Assembly: GCA_029582165.1 (NCBI GenBank) | Contig: CM055886.1 | Span: forward strand, 23,932,669-23,996,668 | Length of the DNA: 64,000 bases | From: Portulaca oleracea | Lineage: Eukaryota > Streptophyta > Magnoliopsida > Caryophyllales > Portulacaceae | Direction: 5' to 3' | Shown: positions 45,365 through 55,781 of the stretch, in pieces | Numbering within the stretch: position 1 is the stretch's first letter | How the letters are laid out: each line of letters starts with the position of its first letter | Translations under genes and position numbers: made by a program | The notes under the pieces: generated by a model | The model's database searches: none | What the model saw: only the letters and a program-made list of their open reading frames with translations | What the model was told of the DNA's origin: nothing

Positions 45365-48051
45365 TCAACCCGGCGAATAGTCCATAACTCCATAGCCAAG
45401 GGTTTTTGGAGCTTCACATTGCATAGTACCTCCAAACATCTTCAAATTGACCCCACAGCTTGGGTCAAACTCATCACCTCCTTCAAAAATGGAGGGATCT
45501 CCATCATCAAACCTGAAAATCTCATCCAATGTACCCTTGTTAATAGCATAAGGCACGTTCTTGATGATGTTAGGTGGGAGCAAAATTTCTTTTATTCCCA
45601 CCCTTGCATCGCCAAGTTCATGGCCTTTATCAATAAATAAACCACAAGAATTTGCAACAAAATGGTCACGAGATTTCTCAAGCTTTTCACTCTCCACTAC
45701 ATGCACACAATCATCTTTCTTTTCACAAATCAAACCATCAACATTCTTATCCTTCTCACCAAACACATCAACACCAAAGCAAGGGGAAACACCACGTGGC
45801 AAAACATCACGGAATAAATCAAACTCAAGTTCATGTTCCCCTATCCTAAACTTCATCTTTCCACATCGTACATCTATGACACACCCTACGGTAGCAAGAA
45901 AAGGTCTCCCCAAAATGATTTGGGTGCAGAATTTTCGGGCATATCAAGGATGACAATATCAATCGTCACAGAGCTATCGCCCACCTTATGGGGAAAGTCC
46001 TCCAAAATTCCCTTAGGGTACTTGTTAGATCGTTCCGCCATTTGTAATGACATGGTAGTTGGTCTCAACTCTCCTAGGTTCAACCGTTCATACAAAGAAT
46101 AGGGCATTAAGCTTACACTAGAACCCACATCACACAGAGCTCGGTCAACGGTTAAGCTACCTAGGCCACATGGAATACTAAAGCTTCCCGGGTCCTTAAG
46201 CTTAGGAGTAAGCTTGTTAAGAACCACGGAACTACATTCTTCAGTCAAAGCAACTTCCTCAATTTCATCAATTTTCCTCTTTTTAGAGAGGATTTCTTTC
46301 AAAAACTTTGCATACAAAGGCATTTGAGATAAAACATCCAAAAACGGCACATTCACATTCAATTGCTTTAACATATTAAAGAACTTGCCGAATTTTGCAT
46401 CAAATTTAGCCTTAGTATATCTTTGAGGAAAGGGTAACGGTGGTTTGTAAACTCTAGGTGGAGATGAAGGTCGGGTTTCGGTGTTCTCTTTTGAATGCTC
46501 GCTCTCAAGGTCTTTCTCTCTTTCAAAACCAACAACATTCTTACTAGGCTTCTCAACCTCTTTCTCAACCACTACTCCCCCATGCTTGGCATTTGGCACG
46601 CTAGGTCCCTCATATTGTGTCCCACTCCTCAAAATAATGGCATTACAATGTTCCTTAGGGTTAGGTTCGAGCTTTCCGGGAAGCATTCCCGGAGAGGTAG
46701 TGGAGGTACTAGCTTGAATGGCAATTTGATTCTCAAGCATTTGAGTGTGGGTGCTCATAAGGTCAACTTTAGTAGCTAAGGCCTTAATCACCTCATCTTG
46801 TCTTTGTTGATGCTCAAGTTGTCGTTGTTGGTGATGTTGTTGAGACAACATCAAAGCTTGTATCATGGCCTCTAGGTTAGGCTTTTGGGGAGCTTGTGGT
46901 GGAGGTGCTTGGGGTTGTCTTTGTCCTTGGGGTTGACCCATTTGGTTATTGTTCCGGTAAGAAAATTTCGGGTAGAACCTAAAACCGGGATTGTAAGTAT
47001 TGGAAAAAGGGTCAAAGTTTTGCCTATTAGAAGGGTTACCAACATAGTTAACCACTTCGGTCGATTCATTGCTAACCAACCCACTAGGACAATTCAAGGT
47101 CTCATGCTCATATGATTGACACGACGCACATGGTTGGGGAGGGGGAGCATTCACATTCAACAAACCCATCTTCTTAATCATGGCATCCAACTTAGAATTC
47201 AACATAAAAATAGCATCAACTTCATACTTACCTCCCGTCCTCTTGGAACGGGGCTTTGACCACTGGTAGCTATTGATCGCCATCTCCTCAATCAAAGTTT
47301 GAAGTTCCGCCACTGTTTTGGACATGATGTTGCCTCCCGCCGCCGCCAATATGTTGGCCCTCAAGTTGTCATCCACCCCGTTGTAGAAGGCTTGTATCGG
47401 GACCCATGGTTCTAGACCATGGTGGGGGCATTGACGTAAGAGGTCCTTGAACCTCTCCCATGCTTCATAGAGGGACTCATCCGGCTCCTGGACAAATGTT
47501 GAGATTTGATTCCAGAGGCTCGTCAACTTGCTAGGAGGAAAGTACTTCGCCAAGAATAAGCTAGCAAGTTGGTCAAAAGTGGTGATGGCAGAGCTTGATG
47601 GAAAAGAATCCAACCACTCCCAAGCCTTCCCTTCAAGTGAGAAGGGAAACAATCGCAGCTTGATTGCATCGGGCGTTGCACCATTTGCCTTAAAGGTCTC
47701 ACATGCTTGGTTGAATAGGCGAAGGTGCTGGTTGGGATCCTCATTGGGGAGGCCATGTAATGGGTTGGCCTTCACCAAATTGATGAGTGAACTCCTCAGC
47801 TCGAAATTGTCAGCGGCCACTCTTGGGGGATTAATGGCGGAGGGTTGATTTATGACATTTGGCATCACATAGGAGCCAAGCGTGATTCTAGGCTCTTCGC
47901 CACCACCGCCGCCACCGCCAGACATGGTGTTCTTTCGCTTGGAGTTCTCTTCTTGTCTTCTCCGGGCGTGCTCTAACTTTTGCTTCTTTCACCGGGAGCG
48001 AAAGGTTCTTTCGATTTCAGGATCAAACTCAAAGAGTGGAGCCTTTTGCAT
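45365..48051 (-). pseudogene. Element C gag-protease polyprotein, nearly intact
   Basis: The best-preserved retroelement frame in the window. The true start is probably the ATG at 48051 (MQKAPLFEFDPEIERTF); one TGA soon after leaves a 679-residue frame open from 47925 to 45886. Gag core LRLFNQACETF...RLFPFSLEGKAWEWLDS...FLAKYFPPSK (47690-47525). CCHC knuckle CASCQSYEHETLNC (about 47125-47085). Gln/Pro-rich spacer, then NAIILRSGTQYEGP. Protease with ALCDVGSS (about 46145-46120; the usual Asp-x-Gly triad) and ILGRPFLAT across a frameshift at about 45905. The second frame runs on to 45365 with a Gly/Asp-rich tail. Nothing resembling RT follows. Capsid and maturation roles are known for the family. 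Confidence 0.85.
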
Positions 48052-48163
48052 GCAAGTAGAGTATACCTGGCAAGACAAAACCAAAACACCTAGGAATCAA
48101 AACAGAAAATAAATGACTTAGGCAACCTTAGGGTATTCATTCAGTGGCTGGCTAGGGACAAAG

Positions 48164-48181
48164 TCCCCGGCAACGGCGCCA
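48164..48181 (-). other. Primer-binding site, tRNA-Asp type, intact (element C)
   Basis: Minus strand TGGCGCCGTTGCCGGGGA, six bases after the LTR end. Confidence 0.9.
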
Positions 48182-48187
48182 AAAACT

Positions 48188-49609
48188 TGATAGGCCGCAA
48201 GTGCACGGGTGAAATTGTAGCATAAATCAAGGTCGTTCCCACAGGGACTTTTCCTTTCAACGCACTGAACTAGCCTCCTAGTTGATCGCTAAGTTGATCC
48301 GTTTTTGGTTTGAAGTAACTAATTCTAAATCTAATCACAATCAAGAACTAAACAAACTAATATTCACACAAACTTTTCTGATTTAATCAAGGTAAAAAAA
48401 AGGCGTTCAGGGGATGAAACCTAAGTCAAATAACGAATCAACGATGTGGATTGAACTTTTATTTCATTAATTTGCACTATCAAGGTTCGATAATAGCATA
48501 AAACACTTCGCAATGAGATTTTGTCACTAGAGCGAATTGCCAAGACTAACCAAGCACCTACTTTCGTGGTTATTTCGATTTAGTCAAGGTTAAAAATCTA
48601 ATTATCTCAAGAACCCTAATTAAAACTTCTATGTCTAGATAATTTTAACTAGTTTAATCTAGGTTTTCGGGTAATCAAACTTCTCCTTTCGGTACTTCAT
48701 TCAACAACCTATTAACTTGCAATTGGCGATCAAGCAAAAGCAATAACAGTTCAATTCAAAGACCAAATAGATTGAAACAAACTAAATTCATGATAATTCA
48801 ATCCAACAAAGTCAATTCATCAAGCAACTTCAAAGGTTCATCCCCTAAACTAAAAAGAACTACTCACTATTCATGTTTGAAACTACAAAGCAATTGAAAT
48901 CTATTCTAGAAAGCATATGAAAATCTATGAGAGAATGAGAAATAAACCCAAGTGAAGAACAATCTTGCTAGGAATCAACAATGGAGGACTTTTGCTCCTC
49001 CACTTCAAAGTATGTTCGAGTTGCTCTTCGATCTTCAATCTTCTCTCAATCTTCAATATTGGATGGAATATGGATGATGAATGATATGATTAGGGCATGG
49101 AATAGAAGATGGTGGAATGATGATTCTCCTTTTCTCAGCCGGAAATAAGCATAATATAGGCAAATAGCAACTCAAAACCGCCGAAAATGAAAAGACAGAA
49201 GAGACACGGACCGTGCCAGGGGTGACATGGACCGTGCCCCCCTAGGCACTACCCGTGTCGCTTCACTGCACACAATTCTTCATGTTCTAGTCATAGGCAC
49301 TACCCGTGCCACTGCAGACACCACCCGTGCCACTGCTTTTTTCAGGCCTAGGAGTACTTTGGGCCATTGTTTGGGCCTTGGGTGCTCCAAGATCTCACTT
49401 CTTGGTCCTTTAAGCTCATAACTTGGATCTACACTTGATTTTTAGCTCGGTTTACATCGATTCTTCACAAATTCCCTACAAAACTCACCAAACTCCAAAC
49501 CAAGCGTAATATGGGAAATTCGAGTATAAAATAATATAATCAAATCAAATATTCCCCAAATTTCTCATCATAACAACCAAGTTTTCATATATACAAGAAG
49601 CACTTATCA
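48188..49609 (-). repeat. Element C 5' LTR
   Basis: Minus-sense ends TGATAAGTGC and GGCCTATCA, with the inverted termini TGATA/TATCA. A dyad array of CACGG/CCGTG type lies at 49203-49338, and a TATA-like TATATTAT (minus) at 49151-49158 just downstream of it. Confidence 0.8.
49203..49338 (-). repeat. CACGG/CCGTG dyad array in the LTR of element C
   Basis: ACACGGACCGTGCC, ACATGGACCGTGCC, then three copies of CACTACCCGTGYC-type units. It ends about 45 bp before the TATA-like sequence in minus sense. Confidence 0.7.
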
Positions 49610-49610
49610 G

Positions 49611-49990
49611 TTGGGTACTGAGTATACCCAAACAACGAAATCTTGAAATGAAGTTATGAACACCCATGGAGCATCAGCCACTCCATCTTACCTCAAAATT
49701 TTAGGCACCATGTCAGATCCATTCAATGCCCGTAATAACATGTCATGCTCCCTTGCATGCATCTCGAAGTGGTGAACATAAGAGCACAATCTCAAAATTT
49801 CGTTAGGAAATATTAGTGCTCTCAATGGTTTATTAATTTCCTCGGAATAATCAGTCAAACGGTGAAATAAATGCACAAAATTGACTTTCCTAGGAACGTC
49901 CTCTAGGTAGGTACTATAGATAATTATCTCCTAAAAGACCTAAGGACTTCATAAACTCAGGCTCATGAGAAAGTAATGAAGGAAAACAAA
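49611..49990 (-). other. Element D 3' remnant, unassigned
   Basis: Minus frame at 49876-49688 reads LFHRLTDYSEEINKPLRALI..., not a family I recognise. It may be part of the linker between protease and RT, or other DNA. Confidence 0.35.
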
Positions 49991-52952
49991 TCACATGAGG
50001 GGAAACTGGAGAAACAGTTTCGATTTCATTAAAGCACAACGTAGTATCCTTACACTCAATTCCCCACAAGGTTCATCAAATAAAGACTCCAATTCATCAC
50101 TTTCATTCAACTCATCATATTTATCATTAGGTGACAAAGAAAAAGCAGGGCTATACCACATTAGAACACTTCCAACATCACAAGAAGGTACATCTTCATC
50201 CTCATCAATTTCAGAATCATCAGAAGAACAATAATTTTCAAAAGAAAAAGACGCATCATTCAAATCATCGTCAAAAGTGAAAGTAGAGAAAGAATAACCC
50301 ATCGTCAAAGATTCATACTCACACATAGATGGATCACGGAAATCATGATTCTGAGTTCGAAAAGAAGGAGTAATTATAGATGAATCCTCATATCGATCCA
50401 CACAAGGAGATTGAGCGTGTAGATCAACAAGACGGGTCAATGAACTAGCACTAGACTCCTTCTCATCCACGAAAAATTTATCAGAAATAACATCAAAACA
50501 CTTAATCCACTCCTCATCGGCACATGACACATCAACCAAGTCAGGGTTCTCACTATCATCAATAAAATCACTTACCCAATTAAAGGTACTCTTCTCATGC
50601 TCATCAGAACCTAAGGGTGAATTTTACAGATCGAAAATGTTTAGCTCCATGGTCAAATTCTCAAAGGTCAGCTTCATCCTACCGTCTTTGTAGTTTACCC
50701 AGGCATTTGAGGTAGCTAGAAAAGGTCGGCCTAGGATAACAGGAATCTCATCTCTAACATTTTGCACTCTAGCAGTCTCAAGCACCACAAAGTCAACAGG
50801 AAACACAAAATTCCCTACCTTAATCAAGACATCTTCTACCGCCCCCTTAGGAACTCTGGTGGACCGGCCAGCCAATTGCAACACCATCCTAGTTGGTTTT
50901 AGCTCACCTAAACCAAGAGTCTCATATACATGCAAGGGAAACAAGTTCACACTAGCACCTAAATCAAGCAAGGCTCTCTCTATCAAGCTTTCTCCTATGG
51001 TGATGGAAATGGTAGGACATCCAGGGTCTTTGTACTTCACGGGAACTTGGTTCGAAAGAATTGAGCTTACATTTGAGGCTAACAAAGCCTTCTTGGGTAC
51101 TTGGGTGGCTCTTTTGGTGGTACAAAGTTCTTTAAAAAATTTGGCATAAGAAGGACACTGCTGGATGGCATCGAGAAGAGGGATATTAACCTTAACCTGC
51201 GAGAAAGTCTCCCTAATCTTGTCCAAGAACTTCTAGTCCTTATTCCCCTTTAACCTTTGAGGAAAAGGTGGGGGGCATGTAAGCCACAGGTAGTGGTGGA
51301 CTAGTCATAGGGGTCACATTAGGCAAGGTCTTGGTGTTAGGAGGCGCAACTATGGTAGTTGGCCTCTCATCATCGGATGCATCCTCTACAGAAAGTAGCT
51401 CATCCACAGGCTCATCATTCACAGTTTGCTTACCACACACATCAAAAGATTTTCTTTGTACTCCATTATCCACCTCTTTCCCAAAACGGAAGGTAATCAC
51501 AACATTTAACCCTCTAATCTGGCTAGGGTCATAAGATGACGAACCTAAAGCTTGCCCATTGGGGTTTGCCCCAGGTTGTCCAGGAAAGGTACCTCTATCC
51601 CAATTGGCCATCAACAATTGGGAGAAATTTTCATTAAACTGCTTCATCATTTTCTCTTGCATTTTCTCCATTCACCCTTAAAAGAATCCTTGACTTCTTT
51701 CAGACCACTCTTCAACTCCCTAATTTCTTTCTCATGGCTGTCCTCTTGGGTATACCCTGGTGGAGGTCGGGTTTGAGTAACTTAAGGTTGAATAGGGGGC
51801 CCTCTAGGAGCTTGATAAGCTACCTGAGGTGGTGGTCTAGGTTGATGTTGTGGCTGAGAAGGATAGTTTCCTTGGAAACCTCCTCCCTGGTTAAGGGGCG
51901 GCCTGAATACATTTTGGTTCTCCGGGGCCATACGAGAGTAAAGGATGCTTGCGTTGGTATTGGTAAGATTGTTAATGGTCAAGCCGGTAATTGTGGTACA
52001 TGGCATTAACATTCTCAGTACTAACAGGCACACGTAGGATGAAAAGAGGACAAGTAGAATACACATGATCCACACCTTGACACCATGCGCAAGACACTTA
52101 AGACTGGGGGGTCGGGGTAACAGGTTGTTCCCAAGAGTTTACCTGAGCACAGGTCTAGGATTTTAAAGCAACTAACTGCTGTTGGGCTAAAGTGTTTATC
52201 ATGTTCTCTAGAGATGCAAACCTAGCCTCATAACCTGTGTTTTCACTAACCGCATGCACTCCCCCTTTTGTATTTGACAACTGGGCTCCTAAAGACTCGT
52301 ATCTCGTGGTACCCTACTGCATAGCCCTCTCCAATATACTCTCCAAGAAATCCCAAGCTTCTTCCGCAGTCTTATCCATAAATCCTCCTTCGCACATCGA
52401 CCCTAAGGTAACTCTAGTTTCCTGATCAACTCCCTCATATACAATTTGACATAATCTAACCAAATCGAAGCCATGATGGGGAAACTGGGACAACAGGTTC
52501 TTAAAACGCTCAAAGGCTTTCCAATAGGGCTCTCCCTTGTCCTGTCTAAACTTCAAGATTGAGTTTCTCAATTGAACAGCTAATAAATTTGGAAAGTATC
52601 TCTTCATGAAAACCTTAAGGAAACTATCCCAAGAGTCTATGAACCTAGGCTTAATGATGTACATCTACCGCTTAGCGGCGTCCCTTAAAGCAAAAGGCAG
52701 GTATTTCAACAACACATAGTCCAAAGGAACTCCTGGAGGGGTAACCATGTTAAGGTATTCCTTGTATTCGGCTGTCCATATAAGAGCTAACCCCGTCCCT
52801 GTGAAAAGAGGAAGGTTCAGAGTATGGTATTGTCTTGGATCGAAGGTCACTCCTGGAGGTAAGGGTGATAACACGAAGCACGAAGGCGGTGGGTCATATG
52901 AAGGATATACATGGTCGTCCAAGGTCACCCTCAGTTCTTCCTCGGCATCCAT
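49991..52952 (-). pseudogene. Element D gag-protease polyprotein, broken
   Basis: Start MDAEEELRVTLDD at 52952. Gag core LKYLPFALRDAAKR...MYIIKPRFIDSWDSFLKVFMKRYFPN (52760-52590), then FRQDKGEPYWKAFERFKNLL and HHGFDL. Knuckle CAWCQGVDHVYSTC (CX2CX4HX4C) at about 52092-52050. Spacer, then the IPLLDAIQQCPSYAKF pre-protease segment. Protease ALLDLGASVNLFP (about 50980-50940) and EIPVILGRPFLAT (about 50745-50710). An acidic Ser/Asp-rich linker fills 50539-49991. Stops between AAKR and MYII (52665) and after AMQ (52314) both sit at expected Trp codons and fit G-to-A change; others lie near 52157 and 52107. Frameshifts occur near 51235 and in 51680-52075. Confidence 0.8.
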
Positions 52953-53162
52953 TCTATGTAAGTCTACTAAGGGTATCTCTCTTCTAACCAGTCTATTGGT
53001 ATCCAGATCACGAACCCATCCTACATATTGTTACACTTTTTCTCTTTTTGTTGGTTTCTCTATTTTTCAAATTTTTAGTTGTTTTTAGACTTAAGTACTA
53101 ATCTAGCAAAGCAATAGACTATTCACAAATATACCAAAGTCCTAAACTACCAAATAACGTCA

Positions 53163-53180
53163 TCCCGGGCAACGGCGCCA
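53163..53180 (-). other. Primer-binding site, tRNA-Asp type (element D)
   Basis: Minus strand TGGCGCCGTTGCCCGGGA, one base after the LTR end. It differs by one base from the site in element C. Confidence 0.85.
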
Positions 53181-53181
53181 T

Positions 53182-54483
53182 TGTTCGGTTGTTGTTTTTG
53201 TGGTTTTCAAAGTAGGGGTTGTCGATCCAAGGGATGGGTGTTTAGGCTTGTTTAGGTTAATGGCTTGCTAAGGTTTTCCCAATGCAGAAAGCAATAACAA
53301 TTAAAGGGAAGCAATTAAACTACACTAACATGAGATCATCACATAAACCATCAAGCAAAACATGGAAATAAGAGAAATTAAGCTAAATCAATCAATGGAA
53401 AGAACTAAACTAGCAAAGAAATTAAGAGCAAGTAAAGGAAAGTAATAAAACTAATCTAATTATGAAATTAGGAACAAGAATCCATACCCTTGAAGCATCA
53501 AATTAACTCTCTAATCTTTATCTTCATCTTCTCCCGAACAATCAAGAAGGTGTGAATAAGATTATCGAGAATCCCCAAATTCTCACTTTAGAGTAGAATC
53601 TGTGACTCTTGATCCCCCTTTTCACTAAAATGGATTGAGTTTGGTGGCTAATCTATGAATTAGTAATCACAATCAACAATGAAAACAAGAGAAAACAAGA
53701 GAACAAGGGAAGAAATTCTGAAATTACTTGCAAGAAATGTTGATTACAATCAAGAACTCAAGAAACTTGGAGAACAATCAAGCTTGAAACCCTAATTAAG
53801 AGAAGATCATAATGCTAAAACTTAGAAGGAAAATGTAGATAAAACTAATAAAAAACCTAGCTACCACTAATTTCGTTGCTTAGAGTATATATACAACCCA
53901 AAAATTTTGCACAAAACACAACCGTTTTGCCCCCAGAATTACGAGTTAAAAACATACCGTCGCGGGTGCGACGGCCTGGTCGCGGGCGCGACGGGCTTCT
54001 GTCCATAGGCGAGTTTCTGTCTCCATTGCACATCGCGGGCGTGACATCTTCCGTCTCGGGCGCGACATCATTCTGTCCCGAGCGTGACACATGGTGGCTC
54101 GGGTGCGACAATGTTCTAGGCTTCCTTTTCCTTGGCTGCGGTAGTGATGCCACAGCAGCTTGTCACGGGGGCAACGGCTCACGTCGCGGATGCGACGCCC
54201 GGCTGCCCACTTGCCTTGGTTGCTGGATTGGTGCCACAGAGAATGGTCACGGGTGCGACCAATATGTCGTGGGTACGACGCCCCTCTGTCCGGCACTTTT
54301 GCTGCTGACAATCATACTTTGTGGAATTTCCGCTCAGTTTTTCCACATTCGCTCGGGTTTTGGCTCTAACACATATTAACCTACAAAACTAAAAACCATC
54401 ATATCTAATATATAATTAAGGGGCTAAAACAAGCAAGACACCCTATAAATGATATAAAATTCGGCTCGGAACGAGACCGAACA
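53182..54483 (-). repeat. Element D 5' LTR
   Basis: Plus-strand ends TGTTCGG and CCGAACA. A TATA box (GTATATATAC, palindromic) lies at 53885-53894, with the dyad array 53957-54280 directly upstream of it in minus sense. Confidence 0.85.
53957..54280 (-). repeat. GTCGC/GCGAC dyad array in the LTR of element D
   Basis: About ten units of GTCGCGGGTGCGAC and variants (GTCGCGGGCGCGAC, ATCGCGGGCGTGAC, GTCGCGGATGCGAC, GTCACGGGTGCGAC). The commonest form is a perfect inverted pair GTCGC/GCGAC around four bases. CpG density is far above the surroundings. Confidence 0.8.
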
Positions 54484-55651
54484 ACTCACGAATTTAAATT
54501 TGACCACGCTAAATTTAGTTTCTAGATTCGCCTCTGCAGTTAAACTGGTCAAGTTTTGAAAAGTTCGGGTAGCACATACCTGTAAACAAATTATATATAT
54601 AATCCTTAGGTTAAAACCTGAAACAAGATTCAAAAGATATTGAAAATGAGATTGAAAAGAGAATCAACATACTATACAAAAGATACAAAACTTACATCCA
54701 GAATCCCTCTAGTGTAGACAACTTCTGTCTTTGCATGCAAGCACAGTGTTCTTATTGTGGAAAATTGAGCTAAGACTTCAAATGCAATCTCATCCTCCTT
54801 GAAGTTAAGATATGCTACTTGAAGGGAACTAGGGCCACATTTCCTATACGATTCAATTACAACATCACTAATTCCAAGGATCTCAAGATTTGGCGCTTTG
54901 ATGGCAACACATGCATCATCTTCACAATCTTCACGATCTTGTAGAATGTCGCCAAGAATAATTCTTTTAGAGTTGCAGATTCCACACAGAACCTCGATAA
55001 GGCAACATAGTATGACGTTTCGAACTCTTCAAGAATAGGACAACTTAATATGAGACTCTCCATAAATTCAACATCAAGACAAATATTGTGGATGTGCAAG
55101 ACCTCAAGGTTGGGCAAATGGAAAGAATCAGTGACACGCATATTAATTGGACCACAAATTCCTAAGACCACAAGTTTGTTGTTCCGAAGAAATTCAACTG
55201 GCAATCGACAACCTGTGTTGAAATCTATAGAGACAAAAAGCTCACGGATATTGCGTCTTTTCACCCTATCCAGCCATTATTCGACATAGTGATCCAAATC
55301 TCCTTGCAAAGTATCTCCAAAGACAGTCAAGCGAAAAAACTCTAAAGTGGATGAGTCATTGCAAAGAAGAACGGTATCCACAAACTTTCTGAAATAAAAT
55401 GCTTGAACTCTTATCAGTGTCTGTGTTGGATCAGCTTCACCATACCTATTAATAGGCGCTTTAGTGAAGTCAAGAGCAGCAACTTTTATCCACAAATGCT
55501 TCCATCGTGTCGATAGTATGCTCTTCTTAACTGCGGATTTAGTAGGAACCAAAGAAAGAATATGGCAAAGAACATCATCCGACAGACTGCTGATCCAATC
55601 TACTTTGTGATACCCTCCATGACTTTTATTTACTAGCCTTGAATTCCGCAT
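54484..55651 (-). pseudogene. F-box/LRR (FBD-type) gene, interrupted
   Basis: Start MRNSRLVNKSHGG at 55651. F-box at residues ~18-55 (VDWISSLSDDVLCHILSLVPTKSAV...STRWKHLW) with the usual LP/LS-x-DDVL and RWKxLW core, the part that binds SKP1 in SCF ubiquitin ligases. LRR-like text follows (LPVEFLRNNKLVVLGICG, LPNLEVLHIHNICL, LSCPILEEFE). A stop at 55277-55279 lies at an expected Gln. A frameshift near 54935 leads into another frame (APNLEILGISDVV) that ends at a good donor, GAT|GTAAGT, near 54697. After an intron ending TTTACAG (about 54585), further coding-like sequence runs to 54484, where the LTR of element D begins. The 3' half is not in the window. Related genes act in protein turnover; this one is probably dead. 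Confidence 0.75.
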
Positions 55652-55781
55652 CTATCTACGGAAAATTTTAAAACAAAAAAAAAACAAATAGGGATACCTA
55701 ATTACTACTAACATAGATATAAGAAAAGAACCAAATGGGGATACCTGATTACTATTAGGCTTGAATTATGCATCTGTCTAC
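55637..55781 (-). repeat. Duplication at the F-box gene start
   Basis: CTTGAATTCCGCATCTATCT (55638-55657) recurs with a few changes at about 55761-55780, and GGGATACCT(A/G)ATTACTA recurs between them (about 55691 and 55739). In minus sense this gives a second start-like ATGCATAATTCAAG about 120 bp upstream of the F-box start. Confidence 0.6.

Larger units (their letters stand above)
44301..49609 (-). mobile_element. Element C: gag-protease LTR element without RT or integrase, minus strand
   Basis: In minus sense: 5' LTR (49609 to 48188), an intact Asp-type PBS, a long gag-protease frame, the GGGAGGCAACCC box, then a non-coding 3' region with a GGGGGGA purine box. No RT, RNase H or integrase is present, and the 3' LTR is missing because the sequence is joined at about 44300 to the Tekay-like array. 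The gag N-terminus (FEFDPEIERTF) and PBS place it near Athila. Its layout is that of a gag-bearing non-autonomous (TR-GAG-like) element. Confidence 0.75.
49610..54483 (-). mobile_element. Element D: second gag-protease LTR element, 3'-truncated, minus strand
   Basis: In minus sense: LTR (54483 to 53182, ends TGTTCGG/CCGAACA), Asp-type PBS variant, gag, CCHC knuckle, protease and an acidic linker, then a cut at 49610 where the LTR of element C begins. RT and integrase are absent or lost. Element C therefore looks inserted into D, with the far side of both removed. Confidence 0.75.

Noticed and set aside
45561..45953. Plus-strand frame of 130 residues
   Set aside because: Shadow of the minus-strand gag-protease frame of element C.
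45886..47925. Host domestication of the gag-protease ORF
   Set aside because: It keeps its LTR, PBS and protease and has an upstream stop and a frameshift, so it is an element remnant unless expression and selection data show otherwise.
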